Shown here piece by piece: positions 51,762 through 60,239 of a DNA stretch of 64,000 nucleotides; the stretch's first letter is position 1, and every line of letters starts with the position of its first letter. Position numbers and translations under genes: made by a program. The notes under the pieces were generated by a model. The model was not told the DNA's origin and ran no database searches. It worked only from the letters and a program-made list of their open reading frames with translations. The stretch is from positions 682,001 to 746,000 of the forward strand of contig NZ_CP115784.1 of the NCBI RefSeq assembly GCF_027913215.1. Reading direction: 5' to 3'. This stretch comes from Paracoccus aerodenitrificans. Its GTDB lineage: Bacteria; Pseudomonadota; Alphaproteobacteria; Rhodobacterales; Rhodobacteraceae.

Positions 51762-52466
51762 CTACTTTTCGGTATCAATGCGGCTCGGGCGGCGGATGCG
51801 TCCGTCCTCGCCGGCGCAGGTCATCAGGTAATTTGCCGCTTCTACAATGTCGGCGACAATCTCGGCCTCGGCCGTATCAGCGTCTGCGGCAGCGATGGCC
51901 TCGACGATGCGCGCGTGGTGGTCGGATCCGCGCCGCGACGTGACGTAGTCGGGCACCACATAAGTCAGCACCGGGCCGGTGCGCAGCCAGAGGTTCTCGA
52001 TCAGCTCGTTGAGCAGCGACACCCCCGCGCTACGGTATATCATGAAGTGAAACTTGCGGTGCTCGTCAAGGTAGCTGTCCATGTCGCGGGCGCGGATCAG
52101 CCGCCGCATGACGTCGAGCTGTTCCACCAGCCTGGCGACCATCTGCGGGTCGGCGCGGGTCGCGGCATCGCGCGCCGCGCGGCCCTCAAGTTCGGTGCGC
52201 ACCAGAAGGATCTCGCGCAGCTGGTCGGCAGAGACGTCCGGCACCATTGCCGCATTGCGCGGGCCGGCCTCGAGAATTCCTTGCGCGACAAGATGGGTCA
52301 CCGCGTCGCGTATCGGAGTGACCGAAGTGCCGAACATCTCCGACAGGGCACGCAGCGTCAGGATCTCGCCCGGCTCGAAACGGCCGGCCAGCAGCGCCTG
52401 CTTTATTTGGTGGCGAACCTTCGTCCAGAGAGGAGCGTGGTCGAGTTTGGCGAAGGATTTGGACAT
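51762..52466 (-). CDS. GntR-family regulator (FadR/FCD subgroup)
   Basis: 234 residues from the ATG at 52466. The winged helix at the N-terminus reads VRHQIKQALLAGRFEPGEIL, TLRALSEMFGTSVTPIRDAV and VAQGILEAGPRNAAMV. The FCD effector domain follows with ILLVRTELEGRAARDAATR and ELIENLWLRTGPVLTYV and binds metal through histidines (RKFHFMIYRSAG and SDHHARIVEAI). The longer in-frame start at 52613 lies beyond the divergent promoter and adds unrelated residues. It probably represses the catabolic operon that starts at 52573. Confidence 0.88.
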   Translation of the reverse strand: MSKSFAKLDHAPLWTKVRHQIKQALLAGRFEPGEILTLRALSEMFGTSVTPIRDAVTHLVAQGILEAGPRNAAMVPDVSADQLREILLVRTELEGRAARDAATRADPQMVARLVEQLDVMRRLIRARDMDSYLDEHRKFHFMIYRSAGVSLLNELIENLWLRTGPVLTYVVPDYVTSRRGSDHHARIVEAIAAADADTAEAEIVADIVEAANYLMTCAGEDGRIRRPSRIDTEK

Positions 52467-52519
52467 GAACACTATCGGAAGGTTTCGTGAGTGAGACAGC
52501 GTAGCCAATAGAGAGAGGT

Positions 52520-52559
52520 TTGACAAACCAATTACAACATGTTTGTTATAACGAACAAC
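52520..52559. promoter_or_regulatory. Promoter and probable GntR operator
   Basis: A -35-like TTGACA lies at 52520-52525. Two palindromes follow: AACATGTT (52536-52543) and GTTATAAC (52545-52552), the latter overlapping a -10-like element. The outer arms CAAAC (52524-52528) and GTTTG (52541-52545) are also inverted. A strong ribosome binding site (GAGGAGGAGAAG) precedes the ATG at 52573. Binding by the divergent GntR protein is inferred from position. Confidence 0.5.
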
Positions 52560-52572
52560 GAGGAGGAGAAGT

Positions 52573-53541
52573 ATGTTGTATAAGACGATTCTGAGAACCG
52601 TGCTGGTGACCACGGCTGCGACAGTGGGGGCTGTTCCGGCTGTCGCGCAGGACTACCCGTCCAAGGAGGTGCGCTGGGTGATTCCGTGGAACGCTGGCGG
52701 ATCGAACGACATCATGGCCCGATACCTGCAGCCGCTGCTGGAGGAGCAGGGCGTGTCGGTGGTTATCGAGAACCTGCCGGGAGGCACCGGTGCCGTCGGC
52801 ATGGGGGATGTCGCTGTCTCGCAGCCGGACGGCTATACCATTGGCAATGGCACCAGTTCGACGCTCGCGATCATGGCGCAGGGCAAGGCCCCGCTCAGCA
52901 ACGATGATTTCACCAATGTCATCCGCGTTTCGGTCGATCCGCTGATCCTGGTGATACCCGGCAGCAGCGAGATTGATACGCTGGCGCAGTTCCTCGAGTA
53001 CATGAAGGAAAACCCCGGGGATGTGACCATCGGCACGCCGGGGACCAACAACCTCAACCACATCTTCGCTGCGATGACCGCGCAGGGCGCCGGCGTCGAC
53101 TATCGTCATGTGCCGTTCCCGGGCGGCTCGAGGGTCATCGCCGAGCTGATGGGCAACCAGATTGCGGCGGGGGTGCTCAAGCCCTCTGAGACCATCGAGC
53201 AGATCAGCAACGGCGATCTCAAGGCGCTGGGGGCCTTCTCGGACGAACGGCTCGAGGTATTGCCCGACGTACCGACCTTCGCCGAGGAAGGCGTCGACGT
53301 CTTCCCCTACGGCCCCGTGGTCCAGATGGCCTACATCCAGGCGCCGGCGGGGCTTGCCCCGGAGGTCGAGGAGACGCTGGCCGACGCCTTCGAGGCGGCG
53401 CTGACCAGCGACCAGTTCCGCGAGTTCGCGGACAAGAACGGCTTTGTCATCGACCCGATCCGCGGCGACGCACTGGACGAGGAGGTGACGGGCGTGTCGA
53501 ACGCCATTGCTGAAGTCGCCCAGCAGGTCTTTACCGACTGA
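52573..53541 (+). CDS. TctC-type (Bug) substrate-binding protein, transporter 2
   Basis: 322 residues. A cleavable signal peptide covers residues 1-25 (ending VPAVAQ). The Bug signatures are VRWVIPWNAGGSNDIMARYL, VIENLPGGTGAVGMGDVAVS and YRHVPFPGGSRVIAELMGNQ. The mature part is periplasmic and binds a small carboxylate. It heads a complete TctCBA set; TctB starts 83 bases later. The neighbours suggest sugar-acid or hydroxy-acid ligands. Confidence 0.9.
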   Translation: MLYKTILRTVLVTTAATVGAVPAVAQDYPSKEVRWVIPWNAGGSNDIMARYLQPLLEEQGVSVVIENLPGGTGAVGMGDVAVSQPDGYTIGNGTSSTLAIMAQGKAPLSNDDFTNVIRVSVDPLILVIPGSSEIDTLAQFLEYMKENPGDVTIGTPGTNNLNHIFAAMTAQGAGVDYRHVPFPGGSRVIAELMGNQIAAGVLKPSETIEQISNGDLKALGAFSDERLEVLPDVPTFAEEGVDVFPYGPVVQMAYIQAPAGLAPEVEETLADAFEAALTSDQFREFADKNGFVIDPIRGDALDEEVTGVSNAIAEVAQQVFTD

Positions 53542-53624
53542 CCCCGCCTCACCCGTAACTTTGTCAAAGACCCGCGTTCCCGGCTGCGTGCCGGGGCGCG
53601 GGCAAGAGGAGGACGTGCATCATC

Positions 53625-54116
53625 ATGCCGCACCTGAATCTCTTCGCGAGCGTCGTGACCTGCCTGTTCCTGATCGGGCTCTCGCTGGTTCTTGCCGGAC
53701 CCGCGTTCGAGCTGCCCGGACTTGGGCCGAAGGGCGGGCTGCAGTCCGGCACGCTGCCGCAATTCGTCGTGGTCACCGTCGCGGCCCTGTCCGTGCTGTC
53801 GCTTGCCTCGGACATCCTGAAATGGCGTCGGGGAATGAAGCCTGGTGTCGAGATCGAGCCAGAGGTCGCGCCGCTGCGGCAGGTGCTGGTGGTCGGAGGT
53901 GGCATCATGGTGCTGCTGGCGGTCTATGTTTTTGCCTGGCGGCCGCTGCCGTTCCCGCTGATCTCGTTCGTGTTCTTCGCGCTGGTCGGCGCGATCCTCG
54001 CGCCGCCGGCGGCGCGGAGCACGAAGGGCTACGGGGTCATCGCGCTGACCGGAATTGTGTTCTCGGTCGCCGTCTGGCTGCTCTTCACCTACGTCCTCAA
54101 AGTTCCGCTGCGGTGA
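53625..54116 (+). CDS. TctB-type small membrane component, transporter 2
   Basis: 163 residues with four predicted transmembrane helices: FASVVTCLFLIGLSLVLAG, LPQFVVVTVAALSVLSLAS, VLVVGGGIMVLLAVYVFAW and VIALTGIVFSVAVWLLFTYV. Position between TctC and TctA and the four-helix layout define it. It precedes tctA by four bases. Sequence similarity to the first TctB in this window is low, as is normal for the subunit. Confidence 0.88.
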   Translation: MPHLNLFASVVTCLFLIGLSLVLAGPAFELPGLGPKGGLQSGTLPQFVVVTVAALSVLSLASDILKWRRGMKPGVEIEPEVAPLRQVLVVGGGIMVLLAVYVFAWRPLPFPLISFVFFALVGAILAPPAARSTKGYGVIALTGIVFSVAVWLLFTYVLKVPLR

Positions 54117-54120
54117 TCCA

Positions 54121-55662
54121 ATGGACATCCTGAACAACCTTGCAATTGCCTTCGGCAACGAATTTTCCAGCCCGCTGTCGCTCGCGCTGATCCTCGTCGG
54201 TGTCCTCGTCGGCTTTGTCTTCGGCGCGACCCCGGGCCTCACAGCGACGATGGGCGTTGCGCTGTTCATCCCGCTGACCTTCCCGCTGCCGCCGGACGTG
54301 GCCATCAGTATGATGATCGCGCTCTACTGCGGATCAATGGCGGGTGGGGCGATCCCGGCCATTCTCATCAACATACCCGGCACTCCCTCGGCGGTGGTGA
54401 CCACCATCGACGGCTACCCGATGACCCGCAACGGACGCGCGGTCGAGGCCTATGGCTGGGCGCTGGTCGCCTCGGTCGTAGGGGGTTTCGTGGCCTGGGT
54501 CGCGCTGGTCAGTCTGGCGCCTGCGCTGGCGCGGCTCGCACTGAAGCTGGGCTCGGCGGAATACGCCGCCGTCGCCTTCCTCGGCCTTGCCATCATCTCG
54601 TCGGTGGTGGCGGCACCGTTGGTCAAGGGCGTGCTGGCCACGATCATCGGCATCGGCCTGTCGGTGGTTGGTTTCGACCAGATCACCGGCGAGGGACGCT
54701 GGACCTTCGACAGCTTGCAACTCACCCGCGGCATCGGCATCATGCCGGCGCTGATCGGCTTGCTGGTCATACCCGAACTGATGATGACGCTGTTCCAGCG
54801 CGAAGCCCATGCTGAGGCGCCGAAGTCGCTCAGGGGCATGTTTCCCGGCCTGCGCAGCTTCTTCGGGCAGGGGGTCAACATGATCCGCTCAGCGGTGATC
54901 GGCGTGGCCACGGGGATCATCCCTGCGCTCGGCGGCAGCGTCGGCGCGCTCATAGCTTATGACCAGGCCAAGCGGTTCTCGAAGCACCGGGCCAACTTCG
55001 GCAAGGGCGAGCCCGAGGGGGTCGTCGCTTCGGAGAGCGCGAACAACGGGGTGACCGGCGGCGCGCTGATCCCGCTGCTAACGCTGGGCATCCCGGGTGA
55101 CACGGTGACCGCCATGCTGCTGGGCGGGCTGATGATCCACGGGCTGCAACCGGGCCCGCGTCTGTTCGAGACCAGCGGCGACATCGTCTGGAACATTCTT
55201 GCGGCGGTGCTGCTGGCCAACATGGCGATCATCATCGTGGGCGCCATCGGCTTCCGGCTGTTCGTCCGGGTGCTCGACGTGCCGCGGCATCTGCTGGCGC
55301 CGGCACTGTTCGTGCTGGCCGTTGTCGGGACCTACTCGCTCGCCAACAGCTGGTTCGACGTCGTGATCATGCTCGGCCTCGGCATCTTCGGCTTCATCGC
55401 CACGCTCGGGGCGATCCCGGTCTACCCAATGGTGATTGGAGTGATCCTCGGGCCACTGCTGGAATCCGAGACGCGGCGCGCGCTCGTCATCAGCGGCGGC
55501 GACTGGACTACCTTCCTCACGCGGCCTGTCTCGGTCGTGCTCGTGACGCTGGCCATCGCGATCCTGATCGGCCCTTCGCTCACCCGACTGTTCCGCCGCC
55601 GCACTCCGAGTGCAGCGCCCGAACCCCAATCCCTCGAACCCAGGAGAGACCATGAAGATTAA
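54121..55662 (+). CDS. TctA-type large permease, transporter 2
   Basis: 513 residues from the ATG at 54121, with about 12 membrane segments. Signature repeats are FGATPGLTATMGVALFIPLT and the second copy AVIGVATGIIPALGGSVGAL. MAGGAIPAILINIPGTPSAV and SESANNGVTGGALIPLLTLG are further family landmarks. Its end overlaps the start of the first enolase-superfamily gene by 11 bases, so transporter and enzymes are one operon. The frame beginning at 54055 would start inside tctB. Confidence 0.92.
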   Translation: MDILNNLAIAFGNEFSSPLSLALILVGVLVGFVFGATPGLTATMGVALFIPLTFPLPPDVAISMMIALYCGSMAGGAIPAILINIPGTPSAVVTTIDGYPMTRNGRAVEAYGWALVASVVGGFVAWVALVSLAPALARLALKLGSAEYAAVAFLGLAIISSVVAAPLVKGVLATIIGIGLSVVGFDQITGEGRWTFDSLQLTRGIGIMPALIGLLVIPELMMTLFQREAHAEAPKSLRGMFPGLRSFFGQGVNMIRSAVIGVATGIIPALGGSVGALIAYDQAKRFSKHRANFGKGEPEGVVASESANNGVTGGALIPLLTLGIPGDTVTAMLLGGLMIHGLQPGPRLFETSGDIVWNILAAVLLANMAIIIVGAIGFRLFVRVLDVPRHLLAPALFVLAVVGTYSLANSWFDVVIMLGLGIFGFIATLGAIPVYPMVIGVILGPLLESETRRALVISGGDWTTFLTRPVSVVLVTLAIAILIGPSLTRLFRRRTPSAAPEPQSLEPRRDHED

Positions 55663-56791
55663 GTCCGTCACTTGCCACCACCTCAGCGCCCCCGTCGCGC
55701 GTCCGTTCACGTCTTCGCGTGGCTGGCTCTACAAGACTCGAAACACCTGTCTGGTCGAGATCGAGACAGAGGACGGTATCGTCGGCTGGGGGGAATGCTA
55801 CGGCCCTTCCGCGGTGGCACGCGCCTTCATCGAAAGCCAGCTGGCGGGGCAGATCATCGGCCGGGATCCGTTCGACGTCGAGGTGATCTGGGAGCATCTG
55901 TACAACCGCATCAAGGATTACGGCCAGACCGGCATGGCAATCGCCGCGATCAGCGGTATCGATATCGCGTTGTGGGACATCATCGGCAAGGCCACCGGCA
56001 AGCCGGTACACAAGCTGATCGGCGGCGCCTTCCGGACCGAAGTTCAGGCCTATGCCACTGGACTTTACTTCATCGACATGGACCGCGTGACCGAGGAGGC
56101 CGTGGAAGAGGCACAGAAATTTGTCAACGAGGGGTTCAGGGCGATCAAGATGAAGATCGGCCTCGGTTCACTGCAGAAGGACATCGACCGGGTGGCGGCG
56201 GTGCGCGAGGCAATCGGCACGGACATCCGTCTGATGGTGGATGCCAACCACTGCTATTCGGTGCCCAACGCCATCCGCATCGGGCGCAGGCTGCAGGAGT
56301 TCGACATCGACTGGTTCGAAGAGCCGATCTCTCCCGAGGACGTGGACGGCTATGTCGAGGTTACGCGGGCGCTCGACATTGCCGTGGCCGGGGGAGAGAA
56401 CGATTTCACGCGCTTTGGCTTCCGCGACAAGATCGTCCGCAAGGCAATGGACATCGTGCAGCCCGACGTCTGCGCGGCGGGCGGGCTGACGGAATCCAAG
56501 AAGATCGCCGCACTGGCCAGCGCGCATGGGGTGGAGTGCGTGCCGCACGCCTGGGGCTCGGCGGTAGGGCTGGCCGCCACGATCCATTTCTTGGCTTCCC
56601 TGCCGGACCAGCCGCCCTGCCTCGTGCCGCAGCCCGTGCTGCTGGAGTTTGAGCAGGAAGAGAACCCATTCCGCGATTTCCTCGCGACGGAGCCCATCGT
56701 GCAGAAGGCCGGCATCGTCGCCGTGCCGGGCGGACCGGGGCTCGGGATCGAAGTCGACCGCGAGATTATCAAGAAATACCGGGTGGCCTGA
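55652..56791 (+). CDS. Mandelate racemase/muconate lactonizing enzyme family protein, first copy
   Basis: 379-residue enolase-superfamily enzyme. Catalytic residues: K166 and K168 in IKMKIG, metal ligands D197 (VDANHC), E223 (FEEP) and E249 (GGEND), and the Asp-His dyad D272/H299 (VPHAWGS). The paired KxK and His placement is the mandelate racemase subgroup, which includes sugar-acid dehydratases, racemases and lactone cycloisomerases. The exact reaction is not readable. It overlaps the FAH-family gene by one base. The start follows a good ribosome binding site (AGGAGA). Confidence 0.88.
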   Translation: MKIKSVTCHHLSAPVARPFTSSRGWLYKTRNTCLVEIETEDGIVGWGECYGPSAVARAFIESQLAGQIIGRDPFDVEVIWEHLYNRIKDYGQTGMAIAAISGIDIALWDIIGKATGKPVHKLIGGAFRTEVQAYATGLYFIDMDRVTEEAVEEAQKFVNEGFRAIKMKIGLGSLQKDIDRVAAVREAIGTDIRLMVDANHCYSVPNAIRIGRRLQEFDIDWFEEPISPEDVDGYVEVTRALDIAVAGGENDFTRFGFRDKIVRKAMDIVQPDVCAAGGLTESKKIAALASAHGVECVPHAWGSAVGLAATIHFLASLPDQPPCLVPQPVLLEFEQEENPFRDFLATEPIVQKAGIVAVPGGPGLGIEVDREIIKKYRVA

Positions 56792-57726
56792 TGCGGTTCG
56801 TGACCTTCGAAGAGGGAGGCCGGGTGCGGGCAGGGGTGCTTCAGCACGCGCCTGCCGCAGACGGTGGCCCAGGGACCGCTGATCTGCTGGCCGACCTCTC
56901 CCATCCCGCTCTTTCGGACTGCCTCGGCGAGGTGCCGCCCGATCTGCTGGCGATGATCACAGACGGGCTTGGGACGATAGCGGAGCGCATCGCGGCACGG
57001 CTGGACGAGAGGCCCAATGCGGGGGCGCTCGGACCGCTGACGGGGGAATGCCTGCACCTTCTGGCGCCGATCCCCACGCCGCCGCGCATCGTCGGGGCGG
57101 CGCACAACTACGCCTGCGCCTTGCGGGAGCGCGGACTGACCCCACCCGAGGCACCCGTGCTGTTCGAGAAGAACCCCTCGACCGTGATCGGGCCCGACGC
57201 GCCGGTCGTCCTGCCGACGGGCGTCGGCGGCATCACATACGAGGCCGAACTCGCGGTGGTCATCGGTCGCCGCGCCGAGGCCGTCTCGCTGGGCGCCGCG
57301 CTGGACCATGTTGCAGGATACACGCTCTTCAATGACGTGAGCGCCAGCGAGGTCATACGTGCGGATGGCGGCTTTGAACGTGGCAAGAACTTCGCCACCT
57401 TCGGCCCGATGGGACCCTGGCTGGCCACCGCCGACAGCTTCGACCCGGCGCAGGGCCAGCGGGTGACGTTGACGGTGGACGGGACCGTCCGGCAGGACGG
57501 CAGCCTGGCGGACCTGCTCTTCGGCGTGGCCGAGCTGATTTCGCGGCTGTCCCGCGAGGCAGCGCTCGAGCCCGGCACCGTAATTGCCACGGGTACCCCC
57601 GCCGGGGTTGCGCCGGTGCAGGTGCCACCCACCTGGCTTCGGCCCGATAGCGTGATGGTCACCGCCATCCAGGGGCTTGGTCAGCTTCGCAACCCAGTCC
57701 GCAGCGAGGTACCAGCAGATGCCTGA
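56791..57726 (+). CDS. Fumarylacetoacetate hydrolase family protein
   Basis: 311 residues. The C-terminal FAH domain starts near PRIVGAAHNYACALRERGLT. Metal ligands are in ITYEAELAVVIGRRA (two Glu) and GYTLFNDVSASEVI (Asp). FERGKNFATFGPMGPWLATA and TVIATGTPAGVAPVQVPPTW are family-typical. FAH-fold enzymes in such operons cleave or dehydrate 2-keto-3-deoxy acids, which would follow naturally from enolase-family dehydration. Start and stop overlap both neighbours by a few bases. Confidence 0.88.
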   Translation: MRFVTFEEGGRVRAGVLQHAPAADGGPGTADLLADLSHPALSDCLGEVPPDLLAMITDGLGTIAERIAARLDERPNAGALGPLTGECLHLLAPIPTPPRIVGAAHNYACALRERGLTPPEAPVLFEKNPSTVIGPDAPVVLPTGVGGITYEAELAVVIGRRAEAVSLGAALDHVAGYTLFNDVSASEVIRADGGFERGKNFATFGPMGPWLATADSFDPAQGQRVTLTVDGTVRQDGSLADLLFGVAELISRLSREAALEPGTVIATGTPAGVAPVQVPPTWLRPDSVMVTAIQGLGQLRNPVRSEVPADA

Positions 57727-58678
57727 CAACGTGATCCTTCTCACCAATCCGATCCATGACGACGGCCTCAAGATCCTTGACAGCCTCGGTCGGATCGTCG
57801 TGGCGCCGGACACATCCGCTGCCACGCTGCGTGGACTCGCGGCAGAGGCGACCGGCATCATCGTGCGCGCGCAGCTGCCCGATGACATCGTCAGCCACGC
57901 CCCGCGCCTGCGCGGCATGGTGCGCCATGGCGTCGGACTCGATTTCATCCCTGTCGCCAGTGCCACCGAGCATGGCGTGGCGGTGGCGAACGTGCCGGGC
58001 AGCAACACGGCCTCGGTGGCAGAATACGTTTTCGCCTCGCTGCTGACCCTGCGACGTCCGGCTGCCCGCTTCGACGCGCTGCTGCGCTCTGATGGCTGGG
58101 ACGCGAGCCGCGCCACGGCTTCGAGCACATCCGAGATCGGCTCCGGCACGCTTGGTATCGTGGGGGTCGGCGCCATCGGACGCCACGTCGCCCGCATCGC
58201 CGGCGCGGGATTCGGGATGCGGGTGCTGGGCGCGTCGCGGCGCAAGGGGCACATGCCTGAGGGGGTCGAGGAGACAGACCTGGACCGGCTCTTCACCGAG
58301 GCCGACGCCGTGGTGCTGTCCTGCGCGCTCACCGACGCGACGCGCGGCCTCGTGGATGCCCGGCGGCTGGAGTTGATGAAGCCCGGCTCGGTGCTGGTGA
58401 ACGTCTCTCGCGGGCCGGTCGTCGACACGGCGGCACTCTGCGCGGCGCTGCGCGAGGGGCGGCTGGCAGGTGCCGCGCTCGACGTGCATGACGCGCACCC
58501 GCTGCCGCCGGACGCCGAGGTGCTGACCGCCCCGAACCTGCAGCTCTCGCCCCATGTGGCCGCGATCACCGCAACCAGCATGCGGGCCATGAGCGTCGGT
58601 GCCGCCGAAGAGATGCGTCGCGTCCTGACAGGGAAGGATCCAGTGCATTTCGTGAACCCCGAGATCCGGGCCAGATGA
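57719..58678 (+). CDS. D-2-hydroxyacid dehydrogenase family protein
   Basis: 319 residues from the ATG at 57719, overlapping the FAH gene by eight bases. The NAD-binding motif is LGIVGVGAIGRHVARIAGAG. The active-site arginine is in VLVNVSRGPVVD and the histidine in QLSPHVAAIT. The position usually held by glutamate (DVFExEPL) reads DVHDAHPLP, so an aspartate may take its place. Family enzymes oxidise or reduce 2-keto and 2-hydroxy acids, fitting a sugar-acid pathway. A frame starting at 57677 would begin inside the previous gene. Confidence 0.88.
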   Translation: MPDNVILLTNPIHDDGLKILDSLGRIVVAPDTSAATLRGLAAEATGIIVRAQLPDDIVSHAPRLRGMVRHGVGLDFIPVASATEHGVAVANVPGSNTASVAEYVFASLLTLRRPAARFDALLRSDGWDASRATASSTSEIGSGTLGIVGVGAIGRHVARIAGAGFGMRVLGASRRKGHMPEGVEETDLDRLFTEADAVVLSCALTDATRGLVDARRLELMKPGSVLVNVSRGPVVDTAALCAALREGRLAGAALDVHDAHPLPPDAEVLTAPNLQLSPHVAAITATSMRAMSVGAAEEMRRVLTGKDPVHFVNPEIRAR

Positions 58679-58728
58679 GCGTACCGACCTGACGCGACAG
58701 GCCCTGCCGCGTCAGGCGAACAGAGATT

Positions 58729-58763
58729 GCAGGAAGCAGGAAGCAGGAAGCAGGAAGCAGGAA
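58729..58763 (+). repeat. Five tandem copies of a 7-bp repeat (GCAGGAA) in a gene leader
   Basis: GCAGGAA is repeated five times without a mismatch and stops five bases before the ATG at 58769. Each unit contains AGGA, so the array supplies several overlapping Shine-Dalgarno sequences. An in-frame TTG at 58727 would also allow translation through the array. Seven is not a multiple of three, so a change in copy number would shift that longer frame and move the ribosome-binding spacing. Confidence 0.75.
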
Positions 58764-58768
58764 AAACA

Positions 58769-59908
58769 ATGCGTATCACCGAAATCAAGGCCGTCCCCGT
58801 CTCGTTCCGCGTGCCCGAGGGGAAAAACGTCCGGCTCGGAATCGGCCGCGCCGTGAAGCGCGACGCTGTGCTGGTTCGAGTCTCGACCGACGATGGCGTC
58901 ACGGGTTGGGGCGAGGCTCATCACGGGCGCTGCCCCGGCGCCATTGCCAAGCTGATCGACACCACCATGCAGGACCTGGTGCTGGGGGCCGATCCGCTCG
59001 ACTCCAATGGCGTCTGGAGCAAGGTGCACCGGATGCAGCTGGCCAGTCACGGCATGGGCGCGGCTGCCTGTATGGCGCTATCGGCAATCGACATCGCGCT
59101 GTGGGACATCCGGGGCAAGGCGGCGGGGCTTCCGATTTATCGGATGCTGGGCGGCGGTAACAGGCCCACGCCCGCCTACGCGGGCGGCATCTCGCTGGGC
59201 TGGCAGGCGCCGGAGACACTTGCCGAGGAGGCGGCAAGCTATGTCGCCTTGGGCTACCGCGCGCTGAAGCTGCGTGTGGGCGACGCGCCCGGAATTGACG
59301 TGGTGCGGGTGCGCGCGGTGCGCGAGGCCGTGGGGGACGCCGTCGAGATCCTTGTCGATGCCAACACCGGTTACAGCCTCGACGACGTGCGCCGGGTGAT
59401 GCCCGCCTACGAGGAGCTAGGCGTTGGCTGGCTGGAAGAGCCTTTCCCGCCGCAGGACTACCGCGACTACAAGCTAGCCACATCCTGCGGGCGGGTGCCC
59501 CTGGCGGCAGGCGAGAACCACTTCACCCGCTTCGAGTTCACCCGCCTGATTGAAGACGGCGCCGTACGCCATGCACAGCCGGACCTCTCGAAGGCGGGTG
59601 GCATCACCGAATGCGCCCGGATCGCCACGCTGTGCTCGGCCTGGCGGATGACCTTCAATCCTCACACCTCGGCGACAGGGCTCAACATGGTGGCAACGAT
59701 CCACATGCTATCGGCGGTGGACAACCCCGGTTACTTCGAGGCTGACCTTGCGCACCACAACCCGTTCCGGGACCAGGTCTGCGGGCTGCCCTACGATCTG
59801 GACCCACAGGGCTGCGTCGTGCCGAAGGACGGTCCCGGCCTCGGCGTCGAGATCGACGAGGCTTTCATCGCCGCCCATCCGCTGATCGAGGGACCGTGCT
59901 ACGTTTGA
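58769..59908 (+). CDS. Mandelate racemase/muconate lactonizing enzyme family protein, second copy
   Basis: 379 residues from the ATG at 58769. The catalytic residues fall at the same numbers as in the first copy: K167-L-R169 (LKLRVG), D197 (VDANTG), E223 (LEEPF), E249 (AGENHF) and D272/H299 (NPHTSATG). The second KxK lysine is Arg here, which changes one acid-base group and suggests a different reaction or stereochemistry. The rest diverges strongly, so this is not a recent duplicate. Translation may start at the array-containing TTG at 58727 instead. It ends the operon. Confidence 0.88.
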   Translation: MRITEIKAVPVSFRVPEGKNVRLGIGRAVKRDAVLVRVSTDDGVTGWGEAHHGRCPGAIAKLIDTTMQDLVLGADPLDSNGVWSKVHRMQLASHGMGAAACMALSAIDIALWDIRGKAAGLPIYRMLGGGNRPTPAYAGGISLGWQAPETLAEEAASYVALGYRALKLRVGDAPGIDVVRVRAVREAVGDAVEILVDANTGYSLDDVRRVMPAYEELGVGWLEEPFPPQDYRDYKLATSCGRVPLAAGENHFTRFEFTRLIEDGAVRHAQPDLSKAGGITECARIATLCSAWRMTFNPHTSATGLNMVATIHMLSAVDNPGYFEADLAHHNPFRDQVCGLPYDLDPQGCVVPKDGPGLGVEIDEAFIAAHPLIEGPCYV

Positions 59909-60002
59909 CGCCCCGCGTCATGCAGATCGAAACTCGGCGCCAGCATCCAGAGCGGCTATCCAGGCTGAGCAAAGGTCTTCATGAAGCTTTCGAAAAGCTG
60001 AG

Positions 60003-60025
60003 GGCCTTCCCGCTTAGGGAAGGCC
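60003..60025. terminator. Nine-base-pair hairpin downstream of the enolase-family operon
   Basis: GGCCTTCCC (60003-60011) and GGGAAGGCC (60017-60025) are perfect complements around a five-base GCTTA loop. It is GC-rich and lies about 95 bases after the stop at 59908. No run of T follows, so it may be a Rho-dependent or stabilising structure more than a classical terminator. Confidence 0.45.
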
Positions 60026-60127
60026 AGATGATCGCAGCGGTGCCCAGTCATTCGGAGAGACTGAAGGTCGCCGAGAAGCGCAGGGACCTTCGCCGCGCCA
60101 AGCATGAACGGCAGCTCGGTATAATCC

Positions 60128-60180
60128 GCAAGGGCATCGAGCGTTCCGATATTTGGTGTCTCCACGCTCGATGCCCTTGC
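60128..60180. repeat. Perfect 16-bp inverted repeat with 21-base spacer
   Basis: GCAAGGGCATCGAGCG (60128-60143) and CGCTCGATGCCCTTGC (60165-60180) are exact complements. The site sits between the operon end and the truncated XRE gene. It could be a terminator stem, an inverted end of a lost mobile element or a protein-binding site. Its exactness suggests selection or recent origin. Confidence 0.6.
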
Positions 60181-60239
60181 TAACGTCAGTCTAGGGCGTT
60201 GACCAAGACCACACGGTAGATACTTTTGGGAAGATGAAG

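Larger units (their letters stand above)
59909..60239. other. Non-coding stretch with two hairpins after the catabolic operon
   Basis: No recognisable gene. The short hairpin at 60003-60025 and the longer perfect inverted repeat at 60128-60180 are listed separately. A minus-strand frame at 59956-60165 (METPNIGTLDALADYTELP at its start) has a faint similarity to the end of XRE-type repressors but nothing firm. No promoter or other signal can be supported here. Confidence 0.5.

Noticed and set aside
58729..58763. CRISPR or minisatellite array
   Set aside because: The unit is only seven bases and there are no spacers; a simple sequence repeat explains it.
56350..58902. An 850-codon open frame on the minus strand
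   Set aside because: It spans the antisense of parts of five well-supported catabolic genes, is rich in Ser, Arg and Ala, and shows no recognisable domain.
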